DNA of 64,000 nt from Phytophthora sp. 'mugwort' (lineage: Eukaryota; Oomycota; Peronosporomycetes; Peronosporales; Peronosporaceae): positions 3,348,001 to 3,412,000 of the forward strand of contig JAUCEF010000005.1 of assembly GCA_033558025.1 (NCBI GenBank), given 5' to 3'. Shown in pieces: positions 13,932 to 26,757 of this stretch. The notes under the pieces are model-generated. The model was given only the letters and a program-made list of their open reading frames with translations, searched no databases and was not told the DNA's origin. The number at the start of each line of letters is the position of its first letter. Position 1 is the stretch's first letter. Made by a program: the position numbers and the translations under genes.

Positions 13932-14297
13932 CACTATTTTTTCGTAATGATAGTTTGCCATGTTTGATCGTGGATTTTTCTGAAAGATGACGATTTCTTA
14001 CGGAGGAGGTAATTGCAGGCGACTTCATGATTACATATTCTTTAAAACAATTTAGAGAATACAAGGGACACCACTTTCCGCTCATATTTCATATAATCAC
14101 ATAATGACACATGTTTTTCTTGGATAGGATTTATAGTACCTTTAACGGATTTTGATCTTCAATAACCGTGCCTATTTGCATAAGACCAAGTTCGCGCTAA
14201 TACCAATTCGAGAAAATGAAGAATTTCGATTTTTTCCACAGCTTCATTCCGTAAACGCGACGACATGTCTTCGCGGAGAAATTAAACACGATATTAT
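13932..14297. other. Intergenic, no gene seen
   Basis: This is AT-rich sequence between the MITE and the Harbinger relic. I see no open frame with recognisable similarity. It may include the decayed 5' end of the Harbinger element. Confidence 0.3.
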
Positions 14298-15404
14298 GTG
14301 AAGGCATTACAAACGTTTATGTATGAAAGAGTGACTTCATTCCCCACTTCAAGAAATACCATGCAGCACACAGAACAATATGAAATTGAAGAGTATATGA
14401 TGCTTCTACTGGCGGTGTCACTCGCACTAGAAGCCACACCAATGGTAACTAAAGTCCGGTCTATTGTGTATGACGAATGCAACTGGCGACAGCTTTTTCT
14501 CGGCCATATACAAATCTGATAAAAACAAACGTCGCGCTCTTCCGTGACTGTTTCAGGATGGGACCGGCTTTCGATGAGCTGTACAAGCGGGGCAGTCATT
14601 CATTCCTGATGGGTTGCGAGATCGGAAGAAGCTCTTGCTGTGACCTTGGACTGGCTAAGAAGCGCTCCGTCATGCAACCAGGAAATCTGCTTCAATATGT
14701 CCTATTTAACAGTACACACGTATCGATCGATCGGTTTGACGGCGATCTTGGGTGGCTTACAAGATGTGATGGCTGTCCAATTAGTTGTTCCAGACGAATT
14801 CTAAACCAAGTTCCCTACTTTGATAACGCAGTGTGTGCCATTGACGGCGCTCACATCCCCATCACCGTCAGCCCAAAAGGATACCGAGCGCATCCGGAAC
14901 TGAAAAAAGGTTGGATCTCGACGATATGCTGGTTTCTTCTGATTAGTCACGACGCGTATGTTTCGCTTATATCGGAGCCGAAGGCTGCGCCCACGATGCT
15001 ACAGTGCTCGATTGGAGTCAATTTTTGCGCAAGGTTCCCGACGATTTTGATGAGCTTGCAGACGCTGGATATAGCTTGCAGACAAAGTGCTGGCACCATA
15101 TCACGCGTCCAATACCACCTAAACAAATTGGACAAAGAAGACCGGGCTCCCCAAACATGCAAAGGAACGATTTAATTTGCACCACGAGAAAGCCAGAAAT
15201 ATCGTTCAACGACTCATTGGGGTTCTCAAGCGTCGTTTTCGCGTTCTCCATGTTAGTGCGGAATGCGAATTTGAGGCAATAAAGGCAGCCATCTTTTCGT
15301 GTATTCTGCTCCATAATTTTATCCGCAATCAAGATCTCGCCGAAGATCCTGGTGGCGAGAACGATAAATCCGCCCAAACTCCAGCCATTCCAGAGAGGAT
15401 ATAG
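14298..15404 (+). pseudogene. PIF/Harbinger (HARBI1-like, DDE_Tnp_4) transposase relic
   Basis: Fragments in shifting frames follow the order of a Harbinger nuclease. These are a RDCFRMGPAFDEL region near 14540, the first catalytic Asp in AVCAIDGAHIPITV near 14835, a second Asp in EGCAHDATVLDW near 14985-15015 in another frame, and the C-terminal IVQRLIGVLKRRFRVLH...CILLHNFI segment at 15190-15330. In-frame stops and at least two frame changes (near 14930-14980 and near 15130-15180) make it inactive. The transposase would cut and paste a DNA element that duplicates a 3-bp target. I could not define terminal repeats. The nearby foldback MITE could belong to the same superfamily, but I have no sequence proof. 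Confidence 0.8.
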
Positions 15405-18400
15405 CACCGATGGCTTTCGATTTTGCATAGCGTCGTCTTCAATGCCCACCTTGAAGAATACAATGAGACCCAGCGGCTTGGTGCTGAAGCACATGTGTAC
15501 ATACACACCGGATTGGAGTAATCCGCCGGCGACGCTTGGCGAACAGTATTTAAGCCGAATTCCGACGTATAAATATTTTAGACCATTGTACCATTTCGAG
15601 CTTTCCGTTATCAGTGGGCAACGCAAAAGCCAAGAGGCTAGAACCATCGATTTGATTGTTGCGAAGGACGTTTACAACGTCAAAATGTCCATTCCCTTCC
15701 TCAACATCCAGTTGATCCGCCCCAATAGTTGGGGCGCCGATTTTCGACTAGCCACTTTTTAATTGCCGACTAGCTACACTTGTGGAAACTGTTCCAACTA
15801 CATATTTTGTGCGTGCCGCACTAGTTCCAAGTGATTACCGACCCTAAAAACTACACTACGTTTCTTAAAAAGAAGCACCTCACCCGCCTCCGGATGAAAA
15901 TATATCGCTTGCTCGCCCAGCTCATTTCGGACCAAACGATACCTTTTGGTCAATTAGTCCGATCGAAAGTAGCCATTCCTACGCAGCGAAATGGCTGTAT
16001 CGCTTATTTATTTATGGACAACTTCCCTTAGGATTTTGAGACGTCAGAGTCAAATCTTAGCAGCGCCACAGATTCTGTAAGTTCTTGTTATCCCGTAGAA
16101 TTTTCAGGCGGTACCAACTCTGAAAAAGAAAGTTTGTTGTAGGTTTTGGGAGAACAGCACGAATGCCACTCAAAGGTACTCAAGGGTGTCCGCGCTGTAG
16201 CCTTCCGCTCCTGCAACGCGACCTCCACGTCGCGTAACGACCCATATGGGTAGGGGGAACATGGGGAGAAACGACAATGGGTTTAAAGAGGAAAAAGAAC
16301 ATTTGGAAGAGATCTGTACCTGAAACATGTCAGTCTTCTGTATGAGGACCCTCCTACAAAATGGGACTTAGTATAGCTGGTTCTGGTAAAAAAAAAAATT
16401 CTGAATGCGCTTTTTACTGTATTTGACTCTGAAAGCTTTTCAGATCGTACGGGAAGTGGTCCAATGCATATACCTGCTCACAAACCTTGGCTTGGTATTT
16501 GGAACGGCGCTTCCAAAAGTGGTCGGTATAAGCATAAAATGTGACCACTTAAAATATATACTTAATCGTTTGCGGCAGTGCAGAGCTCGAACGGTCTCTC
16601 ATTTCTCAGATGTCAACTATTCAAACCATCGTGGTTACAGCGCCCTAATAGTTGCCGCAGTGCAGGGCCTTTAATATCCCTTTCCCCGAACGTCTTAGAG
16701 CTTCTTTAGGTGTAGTGATATTTTGTGTGTAATATATTGAAGCATGTCCAAAACGTGTTGCCAACAGGACAAGAAAAATGATACTAATTGTAGAAAAATG
16801 CCGTACACCTGTTGGGTATTTGTCAAAACTACATCTGGAATGTGCATCCTTACAATCACAGTTCGTTGAATCATGGTAATACATGTACTATCATGGAGAA
16901 CATGGCCATGCACAGTAAATTTGTATTGGCGTAATTAGACCCCAATTGCTCGGCGATCATCTTGCTTTGGCTATCGTCTACAGAGTCGGGCTGTCCGAGT
17001 CGCCTGAGATTGGGCCAACGACTTATCTTCGTCAAGTTCTCGTAGAGAGGCGTCCTTCCTCCCTAGCACGATCATCGCTGCGCCTGGGACGGTTACCACC
17101 GTTCATTTTGATTCCACTCGAGAAACAATGATTTGAACTGAATCGACGAGCGTAATAAACGTTTTGAAGTCATACTTGCTGATCGACTAGGCTGCCGCCA
17201 CCGTAATTCGCTTGTCTCACTGTTCATGACATGCGACACATGCTTGCCTCCAACGTACACTGCTGCTGAGATCGAGGGACAACGCACGAGAGAGTCCTTC
17301 ACATTTGAAATGTTGTGGAAGGCCGCTGAAGCTAAGATCCATCCATCATGCTCCGCCGTAGCCCCATATCACTTCGCGTTGAACGACATCGACGCTGACT
17401 CCGACCTTGAACGCGAGTCTTTGTCTCTGGTTGTCATGGCTCTAGCGCTTTCATTCCCTTTTAATGTTTCCGAATTTGTGCGGCAGTCGTTTCTGAATAA
17501 TATCATGTTCTTACGGCACGGTTAAAGCGAGTGCGTCGACTGTGGGCAAGAACGAGATTGAGAGTTCGGTCGGTGTGCACCCGGCAAGTGGTACCGCTGT
17601 GACAGTGACGAACGACAAAGTCAAAGTCGAGGCAGTGATCCTGGCTGTATGTTTGACTCCCAAACTGCCGAGCAGGACACGTCGCGGTGTATATGGACCG
17701 TTGTAGCGCGAGAGATGCCAAGAACTTACCTGTAATTATGAAAGAAAATAGGGGAACGAAGAGTGCCATAGTCTAAAAGAGCTCCGCCGGCTCGAAAGCC
17801 GGAAGGCGCTTCCCCGCGATGAAAACGGTGCTTCGGAATACCTCGGTAGAAGGGGAAACCGGAGAACACGGTTTTATTGGAGGGATCGATAATTCTCAAG
17901 GCGATCCATAAGTTCCCGTCAAAGCCCAATTGTGAGTTTAAACCGAGAAAGGACTACGATGACGCGGAGAACGAGTTCGACATTGGTGAAAAGTGTGCTT
18001 GTGACATCTGAAGCAGGACCGGTTAGCTTCCGCGGATCGTGATGACCGGTCGAGCGCTCTCAAAGGGGTAGGCGGCGTCGATGGAGTGAATACGGAGGAC
18101 GTCGGCAAGATTGATTCTACGACTGGGACTTCAGCGTGAATGCATTTGAATGCGGGGTTGTGGCGTAGCCATTCTGCATTTGAAGTTGGGAAGAGCTTTA
18201 AAAAGAAGTAGAACGTCGCCAGCCGTGCAGGGCATGCTGGAGGCTGAGGATAAGTGTGCATTGGTGAAATTACGGTGCTTTAGAGAGACTAGCCAAACGA
18301 ACGGTCTTGGAAGCAAAAGCGCTCAGGCATAGCGCGTGGATTTGGTCATCGAGTATTTTGTTGGTGAAGGCAACAAAATGAACGAACGAATTGAAGCGTT

Positions 18401-18977
18401 TGTAAGTGAAGGCAACGGGGTAAACGGAAATCGAAGTTTGTACATGTAAAGGTGAAGATGCTTGACGATGGTCCAATTAGTGTCGAAGGCGTGACTGAGC
18501 GTCAAGAAGGTGTTCTAGGCGGGAGGGGGGGGGCAAGAGGAACGGATGGTGGTCAAACGAGCGGAGGTGGGGCGACTAAAGTCGAGTGGCCGATGGCGCG
18601 CTGCTCCGAGGGGCGGTGCACAGGTCAAACGAATGGAGGCTCTGGAAGACCAGGAAACCCGGATCCGCCGACACTGGCTGCGTCGTCGACTGGCAGCGAA
18701 ACTCTGTACGGCGAGGCGATGACAGAGCATTAGGTCGGCAGACAAGAGGACGAGTACAAGGTTGTGGGGGGAGCGGCAGTCGGGCGACGAACAAATCAAA
18801 GATGGAAATAAACGGTGAAGTGAAAAGCCGGACTAAGTCAGAGTGGCGTGCAAACTGTCCGTCCGGGAATCGGCAGCTGATGCTGTCACTTTAGCGGAGC
18901 AAGCCGGATTATGATGCGTCGGAGTCCGAGACCGAGGAACGAATCAAGTCGTAGTGCGAGACGAGTCAATGCGAAGA
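15405..18977. other. Degenerate repeat-type DNA without a recognisable gene
   Basis: There are many short frames and none with a motif I recognise. The first part (to about 15780) may be the tail of the Harbinger relic. The segment 17530-18900 is richer in G and reads like a decayed, low-complexity retroelement gag (Gly/Ser-rich short frames on the plus strand at 18450-18730), but that is only an impression. I see no RNA gene here. Confidence 0.35.
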
Positions 18978-21500
18978 CTAGTGGGTTTTAGCCCCCGCTA
19001 CACGGGGACTGAGACTAGTGAAAGAGCATTCCAAGTATTGATGCTTCGGTTTTAATTTGGTGCCTGTACACACAAGGACCTTTTGTGGGCACAAGTCCAT
19101 GAGAAACCGTTCAGTGCAGCATGACATTCTCTGTCGGTTTGCGTAAAGTGCCTTCTTGAGTCTACGCACGACCGTAGGACCCCCTCACCAAACCCCTTTG
19201 GTATATTGTCTCTTTCAGACGTGCCTTCACATAAGCTGTCGGGACATCGCCCTAACGCACACACATTCCAGTTGGGTGATTAATGTAAGAATGAATTTAA
19301 CGGGTAACGGCAGCCATAAGTTCCGAAATAATCTTTGCGGAATTCTAGTTCGAATCCGTGTTTCAGGTATTTTAACTCACCGTCTCTGTTTAACCTGACA
19401 CGGAAGGCGATCATGGTTCCAATGATATTGGCCTCTGGTGGAGCTCGACCATCTCGAAAGTATCCTTATCCTGTAACGCTTGAAATTCATCCTTAGATTC
19501 CTTTTTTCAGCGAGGCCAGTGCATTGCGGTTTGGTATCTCGAAGATTCAAGGGTGCCTAAATAACTACATTCAATGTGGCTCCTTCAGCGCGGAGAGTTT
19601 TGCCTGCAGTTCAAGAAGAGCGGCGTGGGAGAAGAAAGGCCGTTTTGTTGCCGACGTCGTGGCTTCTATTTTCGACATTGAGGTCACTGCCAGTGCTGGT
19701 TTCTTCCTTGAGCGTCTCTGTCATTGATTGTTTTCCACCACTCTCTTTTTGGTCTGACTAGCTGGCGGTTCGAGGAAAACCACACGTCTACTGTGTACAG
19801 CACGATGTTCACACCCTGTCACGTATACGAAATAGTCTTTGCGCTGTGGGTCACTGCCAAGAAAATGTCCGTCCGACCTTTTGGTCAGAACTGGCAAAAA
19901 TTGATTAACCTCTGTTCGGGCGGAATAAACACGACGGAACACGGACCAAAAGGTTTTATGAACTTGAGATCAGGTTTTCTTCCCCAGAATCTCTCGAGAA
20001 AAGAGTCATGGTTTAATCGGTTTTCGTCAGCACTCTGTTGCGCGCGTGGACGGCACTTCACACGGTATATTTACATAGGTAATGTGGTACGTCTGCCTGC
20101 AGCATGCTCGCTCGTGCGGTATCAGATAGTGTCGGGGCGTTCCCCACGACTCCATTTTGGTGGTGTGCATCAGGTTCCGACATCTCTGTGGTGATTTCTT
20201 CATCTTCGCAGTTCTTCGGAATTCCCCGCCCAAAATTTCACCAATGATAATCTTAATGGTTTGTTAATCGAGCGGCGATTGATGATGTTCATTTACTGCG
20301 CCGCGTCGCTCTTGTTCTATAAAGGAGACAGACGTGTGGCTCATCCACTTAAAGGCCAGATAGTAGCTATTTTCGTTGTAACTACGTTGAAAGGTTCCAG
20401 CAAAATCGCCATGGTACGATTCATCTTGTGTGGCAACGGGAGGATTATCGCACCGTGGTGCAGGCGTGTACGTGATCCTGCGTTTAGCACAGGTTTCACG
20501 TGGGTGTTGCAGGACCTACAATCTCCATTCCTTTTTCGGGCTGGACTTCGCCAACACGTTGATTGCTCTGTGATTCAAATGATTTATCAAGCATCGACTG
20601 AGTTGGTCATAAAGCTACTGGCGCAAACTTCAGCGAAATCCGGAGGGTGTAGACGCCCCTGTCGCCTTTCTACGCATAATGGGTTTATCGTAAATGAGGC
20701 ACTCTTTGCCTGTGAATTCCACCTTCATTCACTGATAAATGATATGCTTGGCTGAGATAAGTTTTTGCTTAAATTCGGACAATCCCTTAACGTTATTAAG
20801 ACGCATTTTCCCATCCGATTAGGGATGACAAGGTCTCCATCGACAACTTCGACTGGGTGCGTTTTACAGTCACGCATTTAATACAGTCCTGTCCCCCAGT
20901 AATGTGATAGTGGACCCAGAGCGATGATATGAGCACCAGCAGCAATTCCCGGTCGTGTGTGTGATGATGTTCTACCAGTGTCTTCACGCGTGTTCCCGTA
21001 AGTCAGTTGCAATTGCGTCTTCTTCGGTTTCTGAGTCAGGTTTAATCGACGTCGGGAGATTGTATACAGTGATGGAAGAGGCTGCGTGAGCTGCACCTTT
21101 GCGACGCTGAACAAAGCTGTCGTGGGACCCAGTCGTGTACCCATACCCTCAGGGGCCCAAGACAAACCAACACGCCAACGCTGAGAATGCTGGATCGCTC
21201 AGGGTACCACTGCCTGTGTCCGTATTCGGTGTCATTTGGCTGCACAAGGTCGTCGTACACTCCCTCTAGACATGTCGGTAGGCGTGCCAACAAGAAGAGC
21301 GGCAAACCAGACTGCATCTCATGGCATGTTCGATCCGCCAAGCTGCACTCACAACAGCGGACTTTAAAATATTCCCTACAAGGTGTCTTGAACGAGGAGT
21401 TGCGCTACCCCGCCTTCGGCGCACGATCGTAAGAGATCCATAAGACGGGGCTTTTGCGTTTTCCCAGATTGGCAGTTGCAAACTTCGTGCCATCTATACG
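18978..21500 (-). pseudogene. Ty1/Copia polyprotein relic (integrase tail and reverse transcriptase)
   Basis: Read on the minus strand from high to low coordinates, short frames follow Copia order. An integrase C-terminal block GSDPQRKDYFVYVTGCEH...SRRVVFLE lies at about 19850-19770. The start of the reverse transcriptase, including ALQDKDTFEMVELH, lies near 19490-19450. The conserved RT block RRLKKALYANRQ lies near 19165-19130. All pieces are separated by stops and frame shifts. Upstream sequence to about 21500 contains possible integrase remains (CLEGVYDDLVQPN near 21260) but is too decayed to be sure. No LTRs were recognised. The call rests on the RT and integrase blocks; the outer limits are approximate. 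Confidence 0.5.
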
Positions 21501-22051
21501 CCTTGATGCCTAGACAGTGTACATAATCGCCTCATTGCTCGTTCCAACTTGTGTGGCGGATCCCGAGAGTCTTCTCAAATCATTAAGCGAAAGGTATCGG
21601 TGTGTTTTCTCCATGTGTTTGCCAGGGAGCCACTTAGCACGAGGTTGTTCGACTCGCTGATTTTATCCAGCCGCTGCGGTTGTTGCGGTCATGTCCCTCA
21701 GACGCGAAAGAACACGTGCTACATCCGGCGGAAAGCTTGCGCTCATGGATATCTTGTTCTCATATCTTGCAGCTTGGGGGCCAGGCGGTTTTCGAACTAC
21801 GTTTGAGGCAACGCCCGAGACTGTTCAGATCACGGTGACGGAGACCATCTCTGTTTGCAATATATCGCTTGCGTGCAACGCCCCTCATGTTGCGAAATAG
21901 GATAGCGTTCTTGGCTGGTTCATGCAAGTAGATATCGTGCATGTCCTATTCGGTACTGATGTTGAACAGGGAAGCTTTCCAACCACGTAGCACTCCGGTA
22001 TCAAACGCTCCTGGCGCCACGAAACCGTCGAATAGTCCAATCCTGAATGAC
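21501..22051. other. Intergenic, nothing recognised
   Basis: This stretch lies between the Copia relic and the piggyBac element. Open frames are short and unrecognised. It ends at the TTAA site of the piggyBac copy. Confidence 0.3.
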
Positions 22052-22055
22052 TTAA

Positions 22056-24847
22056 CCCTTAGCTCCGATCATCCATACAGGTCCTGTGAGACCTGTTAGG
22101 CTGCTAGATAGGCACGCTTATTGGTTTGAAACAAGCTCTGCGGGCTAGGTTAAAGCTGCTGCCTTCGTTTACAGGTTTATCGGGACCTGTACCACAGTCA
22201 CTCGTGAGCAACGCATTCCAGCAGCTGTGTGGGATATAAGGCCGGCACAGGTTTTCTCATTTTCAGACGTCAAGTTCGAAGACAGAGCTATGGAGGAGGA
22301 GGTCACCGGCGACTGGGAGGTTCAAAGCGACGGCGAGATCCTAGGCCTCGACAGCGTACCGGCAAGTGAAGACGACCTCTCAGACGATGAGATGCTGCTT
22401 GACTTGCCACTCGATCGCGGCGCTACCAACTCGTCGACGCCTCAGCCAGTTCACGCGCTACCCACCACCGAGCAGTTTCCAGTGACACCAACCTCAGCAA
22501 TGTTCGCTGATAACGTCTACCTCGCGGCAGTTCAAGAGGGAAGCGGCTTTCACCTGGCAACGGAGACAAGAGTCAATAATGCCTTTGAAATGGATGGCTC
22601 CTAGGGGCTGTTTGCGCTGTTCGTGACTGCCGCACTGCGGAAGAGCATCCTAGGATGGACATCGACCAGGCTGGAAGCTCAGGGAAGAAAGGCTTTGACT
22701 GGTAGCGAGCTCAACGCGTATCTCGGGCTCTAGATCGCGATGAGTCTGTGTCCACTCAACGCCATCGCTGACTATTGGTCGTCGGATAGATACCTTGGGC
22801 AACCTGCCTTTATCGAGACGATGTCGCGTGACCGCTTTCAGCGCATTCGAGGAGCGCTGCAATTTCATCCGCCGACCCCAGTTACGTTCGCATTGGTACG
22901 CGACCCCCTTTATCGATGCCGAGGACTATTGCAACACTTTCAGAAAGCGTTTTGCGGAGACTGCAGTACCTGTGGGTACAAGTAGGCTAGACGAAATTTC
23001 TGTACGAACCAAGGCCCGCCCGCCTTCGAAGCCTGACAAATACGGCCTTTCGGTTCTATGCTGTTGTTGGATAGAATGCGCTGTACGTCCACTCTGTGTG
23101 GGATAATGGGTCTGGTAATACGACGCGGCTTACACCTGCCGAGCGTTACACTCCAGTGTTCCGTCACTTCGGACTCCATTGTACAACACCCTCTCGCGAC
23201 CAGAAATCAACATCGACCCCAAGTCAGCTACAGCTCTGTGGGTAGCTATGGCCAGCCATCAAACGAGGACATTCAGGTCCCCCAGCGGCCGCCGCTTACT
23301 TGTATCAGATAACTTCTACACGCGACACACATACGCACGCGCTAATGAAGCCTTCACGGACGGTGAAGTCCGGCTGCTCGGCACTGTGCGAATGAATCTC
23401 GTCGATAGATTCAACAATTTTGCGCTTGAGCCTGCTGTAGCGCGCATTGCAAACCAGGAACGCGGCTCATGGAAGTTGGTTGCAGCTGTCGACCCCGAAC
23501 CAAACTACAAGAAGAACGCCGCCGCTCACGACAAGAAGCAGAAGAAGCGGCCGAAGCACTTGCGAACAGAGTACATGCCGACGCTTACGTACGCCGAGCA
23601 TGCTGGTTATATTGTTTTCCAGGACCGAAAGTTGTCTTTTACACGAACGACTTGAAGGGGACTATGTCGGTCAGCTCGCTACCGTCGAGCTCTGCAGAGG
23701 CTGCATACTTATGCCACAGGACGGTACCAATTCTGCGTTGGACTGGAGACACCATCATGCACCGAAAAGCTCTCGTCGCGCCGGCACCAATTGCAGCTTA
23801 CAACCAGTGCATGAATGCGGTAGATCGGCCGACCAGCTACGAAGCACAAATCCGACCCGGCGCCGCGAGAAGCGACTTCATATGTCTGTCTTTGCCTGGC
23901 TACTGGATCTTGCAATCATCAATGCGTACGCACTGCACCGCCACATCACCAATTCAATCTCAGCATCGGTTTCACTGCGTGAATTCAAGCGCAATATTGC
24001 AGACACACCGACACGCAACGAGAAGACAATCAGGCAACAACGAGATCGCCGACAACGAAAACGACAGACTGATGTGTTAGACGATGTCGTTGGCAGCGAC
24101 GGGTCGCTGCATATCATCACCCCAAACTCGACACAGCACAACAATGGTAAGCTGACATGCTTCTTGTGTAGCTTGCGGGGAATGCCGTCAAGAAAGACGA
24201 GATATGGCTGTACCAAGTGTGAGCGCGGCTTTCATGTCGAGTGTTTCAGCGCATTTCATTACAAGGACGTTCTCCATGCCGACACGCCCCAACTACACGA
24301 TGCGCTAGAAGCTATTGCACGCGCGCCAACGGAGGATCCTGCTGCATCCACGAGAAAGCGTAGGAACATGACGATAACACCAGTTAGTGAGCTGAAGCTG
24401 CCACAAAAAGAATAACAGCGCAATGAATACATGTTTTTACCTTCTCTGATCGGTCTGGCCAAAGCTGCATGAGCTTCTTTTCCGCACAAGCCAACCGGCC
24501 TTGCATCCGTCCTGTCTGGAGGTAGATGAACACACGGCTAAGCGCTTTGCGAAGCGACTGGCGTGTGAGAGAGCCTGGTGTGCATCCGCGCTGACGTCTC
24601 CTTCAAAGCTAGCTCGTACGTGACCCACGCACACTGGGCCAGCCTACACCACCCGCAAAGTCCGTCATGCTGAGGGGCGCTCTTCGTTCTGCACATCACA
24701 CATCGTAATGAAGCCGACATAGAGTAATAGAGGTATGCTGGGCGCTTGTGCCGCACCTTGATTGGTTCGAATTTTCAAATCCTGCTTTGTAATTGGTTCA
24801 GGAACAGATCCAGAGAGAATGATACCATTGAGCTCGTAGTTGAAGGG
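22056..24847 (+). mobile_element. piggyBac-type DNA transposon, 2.8 kb, with TTAA target sites
   Basis: A dead piggyBac transposase is bracketed by TTAA at 22052-22055 and TTAA at 24848-24851. The inner ends are CCCTT on the left and AAGGG on the right, so TTAACCCTT is an inverted repeat at the two outer ends, as expected for piggyBac. Size and placement around the coding relic also fit. Two short palindromes lie inside the left end: ACAGGTC...GACCTGT near 22076 and ACAGGT...ACCTGT near 22170. They may be subterminal transposase sites. The terminal match is only nine bases including the target, so the exact ends carry some doubt. Confidence 0.65.
22290..24415 (+). pseudogene. piggyBac transposase (DDE_Tnp_1_7) with C-terminal Cys/His finger, inactivated
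   Basis: The relic starts at the first in-frame ATG with an acidic N-terminal region. It then gives LNAYLGL...IAMSLCPLNAIADYWS and a following MSRDRFQRIRGALQFH block, a DEISVRTKARPPSKPDKYGL block, FYAVVG...NALYVHSVWDNGSGN, VSDNFYTRHTYA (catalytic-Asp region), YNQCMNAVDRPTSY (last Asp) and a C-terminal finger with CFLCSLRG...YGCTKCERGFHVEC near 24160-24250. At least three nonsense codons (TAG at 22602 and 22734, and one in place of Trp near 23070) and several frame changes break it. The family assignment is secure; it cannot make a working enzyme. Confidence 0.88.
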
Positions 24848-24851
24848 TTAA

Positions 24852-25257
24852 TTACTTGACCATACCGGGAAGGATTTTGACGCGGCCTTTCCCTCATTTC
24901 CTCTGTTGATAACGTTGAGTGTTGGAGCGAGTCACATGGGTCGTGTTCAGATGGATCCGGCGAACGCATTTGATTCTCCCCAGGTGAGAGGAGGTGGGAC
25001 ATGTTGACGCCATGTTCGTACATCGCAGATGCGTTTTTCGATCAGTGTTGGCACTGCGGATCGTAGCATGTTACGGACGGATGGAAATCTGAAGTGATGT
25101 ATTTCGCCGGCTTAATAGTGAACAGTAAATCAATTAAAAAAGAAACGCTATCTGACGTCATCTTCGGAGTGACATTTTCACGCAGTGATGCCGAGTATGG
25201 AGTTATATATGTTCAGTCGTCAGAAGAAATTGACATTAATAGCGCGATGAACGCCCA
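24852..25257. other. Intergenic between piggyBac and hAT relics
   Basis: No gene was recognised. The right part probably contains the 3' end of the minus-strand hAT element. An ATGTATTT word near 25096 is mirrored near 26960 beyond the other side of the hAT relic and could be a remnant of its ends, but the match is short. Confidence 0.3.
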
Positions 25258-26757
25258 TTACGCTCGGGCGTTCTTAGAGCGCACCTGGTCGACTGTATGC
25301 ACGTCCCAGTGCTCGCGGTTGTACATCAAGTACATTACCATCTCAAGCGAGACGATGTCGAGGCGCTTGCGCAGGTCAGTGTGGACGAGCTTCACGGACG
25401 AGATAACGTACAGATAACGTACTGAGATGGCTTCGCCGCCTTGTGCTTGGTGAACGCGCCCATGACGAACGACGGCTCTTCTTCCACGGACGGGCGGGGG
25501 GGCGTGGACGCCCTGCTTGAACGGCAGGAACGCCGCCCTCTCTGCACCTGTAAGTGCAGCACCTCGCTGCAATTTGACGATCCCACTCTCCAGCTCGGGG
25601 AAGTTGACGATCTCAGCAGACGGGATGAGGCGGCCCATGATTTGCGGGTACATCGTGATGACGTGGTCGAACAGTCGCCGCGCACCAGAGAGGGTCAATG
25701 ATGTTTTTTGCAGTGCCTTTGTGACGTTCAAGGTTGACCATGTCGAAGACCAAAGTCTTGAGGCGCTCGTAATCGGACCGGCGCAACAAAAGCGGCGCAA
25801 TGTCGTACTCAACGAAGTGCTGTGGCCAAGAGACGTGATGGCTGGCTCCAGCTCGACGTATCGAGTGAGCATGGGGAACGTACTGGACCACCGGGTCTCA
25901 TTGCGGATGAGAGGCGCCTTGTCGCTGACACGGCGAAGTAGGGCCCGACCCTTAATAGTGCGCATCATGGTCATCAGCGCGTGAACCTTGGCGATGACGG
26001 GCTCCTCCAGCTTGATAAAGTCCTTGACAGCCAGATTAAATCGATGGCTTGCGCACCGGATCAGCGGGATCGCGACCTCGCGCCGACCAATGTACTGGTT
26101 TACCGAACAATTGTCGCCTACCATGAAGGTGACAGACTCCCACGGCTTTTTATAGCGCGATAGGGTGTCCGCGATGAAATCGAATTGGCTTTGTGCACTG
26201 AGATCTTCCTCAGTTTCGACAGGGCTGAAGGCCAAGAGGATGTACTCTCGGCTGAAGCAGTCGAGATCATCATAGTAGCTGTCTTGAGCCGGGGCCAGGG
26301 CCGCTTCACCGCTGTCGAACACCGCGAAGATGGCGAGGTAGTGGCGCCCCGAGTCGCTCCACCCGTCGAGAACGAGTTCAAATTGCTTCGGGAGCTTCAA
26401 GGCCACGCGCTGCTCGGCCAGCAGGAACACAAGCTTGATGTAGCACTTTCAGCGTCTCCACAGAGATCTGGGACAGCGAGGAGTTGGCACGGGCCTTTGG
26501 GTTCTCCACGAAGGTGAACGGCAAGCGGTAGATGTCACGCGTCCAGGCGTCCACGACGCGGAGCTGGAGCGCGTTGCATGGCGGGAGCGCTCCCGAGCGT
26601 CTTGCTCGTACGTCGGATGGTGGCGCTTCAGATGGTTGAGAAGGTTCGTGTACCCATGCACACTACGGTACAACTTCTTGCAGGTTGTGCACAGGTACGT
26701 GCCGTCGTCCTGCTTGGTGAACAGGATGGTGCAGATCGTCTTGGGCATCAAGGTCAT
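25258..26757 (-). pseudogene. hAT-family transposase relic with BED finger
   Basis: The relic begins at ATG 26757 with a BED zinc finger (YLCTTCKKLYRSVHGYTNLLNHLKRHH split over its Cys2-His2 spacing). A YRLPFTFVENP-type block follows in a second frame, and then a 390-codon open stretch (26430-25258) holds ELVLDGWSDSGRHYLAIF, FMVGDNCSVNQY, IRCASHRFNLAVKDFI and a C-terminal MYLMYNREHWD segment. A frame excursion around 25890-25690 and another near 25500-25400 show that the fold is interrupted (for example, IAPLLLRRSDYERLKTLVFD reads only in a different frame). The hAT dimerisation motif is damaged. It is related to the hAT relic at 34 kb. Confidence 0.85.

Noticed and set aside
15018..15647. 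Minus-strand 209-codon frame
   Set aside because: It is antisense to the Harbinger C-terminal blocks, which are recognisable on the plus strand; it has no motif of its own.
23447..24415. 322-codon plus-strand frame as a separate gene
   Set aside because: Its second half is the true C-terminal end of the piggyBac relic, while its first half is an out-of-frame reading of the same pseudogene.
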